Source: Owenia fusiformis (taxonomy: Eukaryota; Annelida; Polychaeta; Sabellida; Oweniidae). From it: 64,000 bases of DNA. The position numbers and the translations under genes are program-made. Under the pieces are notes generated by a model, which ran no database searches, was not told the DNA's origin, and saw only the letters and a program-made list of their open reading frames with translations. The stretch covers positions 11,785,181 through 11,849,180 of the forward strand of contig CAIIXF020000010.1 of NCBI GenBank assembly GCA_903813345.2, written 5' to 3'. Shown in pieces: positions 59,546 to 64,000 of the stretch. The first letter of the stretch is position 1, and each line of letters starts with the position of its first letter.

Positions 59546-60460
59546 ATCGTAAGATTGTATGTTACGCTTCGCTCCTCAACTTGGGTTGAAATGAAATAAT
59601 GTAAATTGTCACAGACTTTATCTGAATTCATTCAGTTAACCCTTTTTATTTGTGGCCTTCATTATGAAATGTATTTTTATACAGGGTAACCCTCAAATGT
59701 ATCAGGGTATTGATAGTCACTTCTTCAACCATTAAATACAACATTGGATAGGAAATTAATTTTATATTTGATGAATATTAGAATCTGGAAAAGTAACGAC
59801 TGGACATTGAGTTGTGGGAAAAGTTAGGAACATTTTGGTTAAATATACAGTGTACCAGGATAAAATGAAATTAGGTCAGTTTTTGATTTTTAAAATTTTT
59901 GAAACTGGGTGATCAGAAACAAGAGTGTGTTTGAATATATGCAGTAGTTAGTAGCAAAGCCTTTTAATTTGATCATTCACTGATTGACCTGAAAAAATAT
60001 GTCGAAATATTGGTCAAACAAATTAAGTCCAGATCATGAAAATTTTTCGTGAATACTGAAATGATTATTGAGATGCTGTTCAATTGGAGTATTGTACAAT
60101 GGGTTAAAAGACCATCCTTGGCCTTGTCTGCTATCCTTGACATCATTTATTTTTTGCGATATCATTGTGACTAATCAACGTTTTCAGACCATACTTTCCC
60201 ACACATGTCAGTCTCTTAGCCAGCTTTTGCCAATGGGGGTTTACTTTCTAAAACAATCCAGAGGGGGGGGGGGGTTATTTGACAATGTTTGCCCAAAATC
60301 AAGCAAAAGTGCTGAAATTTGTGAAAAACTGCATGATTTTGAAATCATTTTTTTGGGGCTTGCCCACACCCCTTGACCCCCTTCCTCTCTAGCTACGAGC
60401 TTGCACGTGATAAGACTTGTGATTAATGATTTTAGTGCCATGTGAATATGAAATTGTGTT
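59546..60460. repeat. upstream part of duplicated Reeler unit A
   Basis: Blocks here match 63350-64000: CCCTTTTTATTTGTGGCCTT, ATACAACATTGGA, GTACAATGGGTTAAAA, GTTTTCAGACCATA and TGTGATTAATGATT. An extra G-tract repeat (about 60230-60400, GGGGGGGG and GGGGCTTGCCC) interrupts unit A; its GAAAAACTGCATGATT core has a counterpart at about 63742. This shows that the duplication included 5' flanking and probable promoter sequence. Confidence 0.7.
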
Positions 60461-61400
60461 TGAAACATTTGTCATCATTAAGTTGTATAGATTGTAATGC
60501 ATGGTTAAAGTTAACCGTAGTATCCAAATATTTTAATGTAATAGTTTATATGTTTTCACTATATATTGTATTGTATTGTATTTTTTCACCACCAATGAAG
60601 GTGGGCAATACCTCTTGGGTATATCCCGTATATATTTGGTCGTAATTTATGTAGTAGACTAGGTGCGAGCAGAAATAATCTTGATTTACATCATTAAATA
60701 TTCAAAATTCAGTCAAAGTGATGTCATATTTGAAATCTGCATGTAAAAGTACGTCTAGAAATATGGTTTCAAAAATTGTTTATAAACTTTGAAAATTTGA
60801 TTTTTTTGAAAATGTGACTTCTAGCTCGGGTTGATTCTCATAGACCCCATGATACAAAATCACAAAAAGTGAAATATCTTTTCTTGTATTGGACAGATAA
60901 CATTTTCTTTTACTGGACATATTTCAGTTTGCATAACTATTAGATACATAAGGGTTATATGAAAATTGAATCATTAAAACAAATGTGATTTAAGTTTAAG
61001 GGAACTTTCTCCTATACCCGTCATGCTATCTGACCCGAACGAGCCACCTGGTGGTGAATCTGGTAACTATACCTACTCGCATCTGCGTTATTAACCTGGA
61101 AGATAGACCCAAAAACCCCTCCTTGAAGGCGCCCTGTATTCTTTTATGTGCACTTATCATAGACATACATTTTTGGAAAAAACACAATCTTTTCTTTGTT
61201 AACTCAAATACCAGTGGATGAATTTGGATCCAATTTGATATACCGATACCTAGGGACAAAGGAGCTCTGTTCAAGAAGAAATTTTCATGATGGCCGCTCT
61301 TTATCAAAATATGTTTTGTCTGGTGGGATTTGCTACTCCGTTGAGTTTTAATTTATCTGTCCAAACAAACCATATATAAACATGGATCACAGAAACAAAA
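60460..61400. other. between Reeler genes, dispersed repeat
   Basis: No gene is seen. About 61170-61350 is a copy of the dispersed family (AACTCAAATACCAGTGGATG, AAAGGAGCTCTGTTCAAGAAG, GGGATTTGCTACTCCGTTGAG). A TTTATT at about 61412 could be the polyadenylation signal of Reeler gene B on the minus strand. Confidence 0.45.
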
Positions 61401-61555
61401 TATTGTTGATTTCATTTATTATGGTACACTAAACCACTAAGGCAACATTCTTTATGGAATATTTCCAAAGGTAAAATCATACAGTTTGGGCAATAATTCT
61501 GTTCAATGCCAGATGTTTGGCTCAGTCTATAAGGGCAGTGATCAGTCTGTAGGTG

Positions 61556-63330
61556 TTATTCAGGTGTCAAAACACCAGATGTAACTCCAGTCCAGAATAG
61601 GCTTGTTGTAGGATCTCCCCCTTGGAAGTTTCTCACAATGGTGGCCCTGGAAATAATCAGATATAAGATGAACAAAGACATACCCAGGATTTTTCAGGGG
61701 GCTCTATTTGCGTAATAATCATAATATTTCCCGCAAAAATATGAACCTCGAGTTTCATCTATGAATTCTGGGTTAATCCCCCCTCTTAATTGATAATTTT
61801 CAAAATGATTGCCTCTTTTGTTGACAGATCTTTCAGTATGTACTTAGTTCCCATGGTGCTATTATATGTTAGGTCCCCTGAAATCACTAAATAGTAATAT
61901 AATTTAATAAAAAAGGGACAAGTTTAGTTACTTACACAAACACTACATTTCCAACATTCTGGTCTGGGGCCTGCCAGGTCATAGAAGCCTCCACCACATT
62001 CAGTCTGTCTGAGTGTGACACCGTGCTGTTGCCATAGCTACATGTCATGTGTTTGGTCAAAGTGGGGAGGTTGGTCCATGTCCCTACCACTGTGTTTGCC
62101 TCATCACGTGCCTGGATCATGAACCCTTTGAATATCTCACCACTTGAACTAGCAATGGAAACTGGAAGTATATTGACTCATTTGTTTTATAACAACTACA
62201 TTTATACCACTGATTCTAGCTTTAGCTTTTTAACGACCTGAGGCGCTGCATGACATGTTACAACATTATATCACACTATATTACACATTTCTGCATTAGA
62301 CAACACTGTATTACACATAACTATACTACATTATATACATTCTATCACAACACTATGTTACACATTACTACATTGCACAACACTATATCACATATTACAT
62401 AATACTATTTTACTGGATTAGACAACATTATAAGTTATTGAATGATTTGAAGTGCAATACAGGATATATTCTGCTCGAGAAATTCCGTATTGGAACGAGA
62501 CAAAGTTGAGTGCCAATATAGAATATCGAGACAATATATCCTGTATTGCACTTCAAATCATTCAATAACAGTTTTATCGTGTGATCCTCTGTATTGCTAC
62601 TGAGACAGTCCCCTCCGTACCAATATTTTCTGTATTACTTTTATTTACTTCTATTCCACACACATCAAAAAGAACTCATTTCAAAATGTGAATGACAATG
62701 AGATAATAATATGAAATATTATATCATAAATATAATTCATTACACTACACAATATTACATTACATTATTACAAATACATGTACTCACCTTGTAGTTGCTG
62801 TCCTGTTACACAAATATATGTACTCACCTTGTAGTTGCTGTCTTGTTACACAAATATATGTACTCACCTTGTAGTTGCTGTCCTGTTACACAAATATATG
62901 TACTCACCTTGTAGTTGCTGTCTTGTTACACAAATACATGTACTCACCTTGTAGTTGCTGTCTTGTTACACAAATACATGTACTCACCTTGTAGTTGCTG
63001 TCCTGTTGCACAAATACATGTACTCACCTTGTAGATGCTGTCCTGTTACACATATACATGTTCTCACCTTGTAGATGCTGTCCTGTTACACAAATACATG
63101 TACTCACCTTGTACATGCTGTCCTGTTACACAAATTATGTACTCACCTTGTAGTTGCTGTCCTGGAGAATAGGTTGGGACATTGACATTTACATCATAAG
63201 GTGCTCTCCCTGGCTGTGATTCTGCACTATGCATGGGAGTCATGTCCTCACATGCTGATGTAGGGGGACCAGATGGGAAGGTCACCACTGCACTCACACT
63301 CACAAGAATCAATAAGATAAAACTCAGCAT
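61556..63330 (-). CDS. Reeler-domain secreted protein B (defense-protein-like), three exons
   Basis: The exons 63330-63147, 62161-61936 and 61646-61556 (184, 226, 91 nt) give 166 aa plus stop. Junctions are CAAG/GTGAGT, CTTCCAG/TTTCC, TTTGT/GTAAGT and TTTCCAG/GGCC; exon 2 and 3 lengths are identical to gene A. The signal peptide is MLSFILLILVSVSAVVT before FPSGPP. Reeler landmarks: SACEDM, VPTYSPGQQLQV, FKGFMIQARDEA, VGTWTNLP, MTCSYGNSTVSHSD, WQAPDQNVGNVVFVATIVRN and TSLFWTGVTSG. Two Cys (one per half) are conserved with gene A and may pair. The donor of exon 1 lies at the edge of a 40-bp array that repeats it nine more times into intron 1. Function is inferred as in gene A. Confidence 0.9.
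61936..62161 (-). CDS. central Reeler exon of gene B
   Basis: 226 nt, phase 1 in and phase 2 out. It encodes SIASSSGEIFKGFMIQARDE through WQAPDQNVGNVVFV, the core of the domain, and matches gene A's exon 58149-57924 nearly base for base across GATCCAGGCACGTGATGAGG and CCCCACTTTGACCAAACACA. It differs mostly at N-terminal (SSGEIF versus SDGQRF) and central (VVEASMT versus AAQVSLN) positions, a pattern compatible with local divergence after duplication. Confidence 0.88.
62435..62568. mobile_element. 134-bp hairpin element in intron 1 of Reeler gene B
   Basis: The arms TTATTGAATGATTTGAAGTG then CAATACAGGATATATT and their exact complement at the other end give ~36-bp perfect inverted repeats around a ~60-bp loop. 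It is absent from the corresponding intron of gene A, so it inserted after the duplication. Confidence 0.85.
62771..63166 (-). repeat. 40-bp tandem array copying the exon 1 splice donor
   Basis: Ten units start at 62771, 62811, 62851, 62891, 62931, 62971, 63011, 63051, 63091 and 63131. On the minus strand each reads (C)AGGACAGCAACTACAAG followed by GTGAGTACATGTATTTGTGT. The unit nearest exon 1 contains the real exon end and donor (63146-63147). The other nine lie in intron 1 and all keep GTGAGT. Units differ by only one or two bases. Confidence 0.93.
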
Positions 63331-64000
63331 ATTGTTCGATTCGGGTTGAAATAAAACTTATGAAAACTGTCACTGACTTTATTTAAATTAATTAAATTAA
63401 CCCTTTTTTATTTGTGGCCTTATCAAGATAAGTGCCTTTTAATATGAGTACAGGGTAGCCCTAAAATATATCAGGTTATTGCTATTTGTCATTCTTAAAC
63501 CATAATATACAACATTGGAAAGAACGTGTAATCTAAATTTTATTTAATGAATATTTTGGCTGGAATAGTAAAGGCTGCTGCGTTTTGAGATGTGAAAAAA
63601 GGTCATTTTTGTGAAATATTTCAGGATGGTATGATATTGATGAAATATTTGATTTATACAATTTTTGATCATTTGTGATCAAAAACAAGAGTGGGGTAGA
63701 ATTTAAGTGGTAGTAAGTAGCAATTTTGGTTTTGGTTTTGGTGAAACACTGCATGATTATGAAAGAATTTTTAGATAGAATTGAACAAAAATAGTAAGGA
63801 GGAGACTTGATGAAAGACTGAAATTATTATTGAGCTACAGTTCATTTACAGAATAGTACAATGGGTTAAAAACATCCATCCTTGTGCAGTACATATATAT
63901 AACCGCTCAACATTTGAAGGTTTTCAGACCATATTTTCTCATAATTATGATAAGATATGTGATTAATGATTGCAGTACCTTGTGAATGGGAACAGTTTGA
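63331..64000. repeat. upstream part of duplicated Reeler unit B
   Basis: It matches the region upstream of gene A (59546-60460), including TTTTTTATTTGTGGCCTTAT, AACATTGGAAAGAA, TACAATGGGTTAAAA and TTTTCAGACCATATTTTC. It likely includes promoter and any 5' UTR of gene B. The duplication runs to the end of the window and may continue beyond it. Confidence 0.65.

Noticed and set aside
63064-63146. Extension of Reeler B exon 1 into the array (GEYIICVTGQ...)
   Set aside because: It is read-through of the 40-bp units past the normal donor. The paralogue and the phase of exon 2 show the exon ends at 63147.
1-64000. tRNA, rRNA or other structured RNA genes
   Set aside because: No tRNA A/B box pair with a cloverleaf or rRNA-like segment was noticed. 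A covariance search was not possible here.

Overview
The window looks like nuclear DNA of a marine invertebrate. Genes are split by GT-AG introns, sequence is AT-rich, and short inverted-repeat transposons, minisatellites and decayed retroelements fill most non-coding space. The protein families (C2H2 zinc finger, Ig-domain surface protein, Reeler-domain secreted proteins) fit a deuterostome or lophotrochozoan; the species cannot be told from sequence alone. Every exon model here was built by eye from reading frame, splice signals and phase. None has transcript support.

Layout. (1) 1.3-14.2 kb, minus strand: a zinc-finger protein gene with five coding exons whose phases agree (about 1,687 aa), and a possible 5' exon near 17.3 kb. 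Its introns hold a decayed reverse-transcriptase element (7.4-9.65 kb), a TA-flanked foldback element (10.65-11.5 kb) and another foldback (13.4-14.0 kb). (2) 17.4-23.7 kb: no convincing gene. It contains a 2.4 kb giant palindrome whose arms are tandem repeats. (3) 23.76-31.60 kb: nested transposons. An outer element carries a Myb/SANT-type ORF. Inside it lie two elements with CACTG termini and 5-bp target duplications, and a 102-bp inverted-repeat element inserted in frame in the ORF. One inner element carries a hammerhead-ribozyme-like motif. (4) 33.0-35.8 kb, plus strand: three exon-like open segments of unknown identity, separated by a foldback element and a ~36-bp minisatellite. (5) 38.15-39.72 kb: a large 44-bp minisatellite, then a minus-strand cysteine-rich terminal exon (39.96-40.07 kb). 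(6) 43.97-56.69 kb, plus strand: a signal-peptide protein with four Ig domains in eight exons and its 3' end unresolved. (7) 57.4-63.3 kb, minus strand: two complete three-exon Reeler-domain secreted protein genes made by tandem duplication of a roughly 4 kb unit.

The most notable observations are the nested transposons with in-frame ORF invasion, a 40-bp tandem array that copies a splice donor nine extra times in one Reeler gene, a 20-bp array spanning the stop codon and AATAAA signals of the other, and a duplicated ~110-residue Cys/His module in the zinc-finger protein. Ig and Reeler proteins are both secreted or surface proteins of kinds often linked to recognition and defence, but nothing in the sequence shows that they work together.
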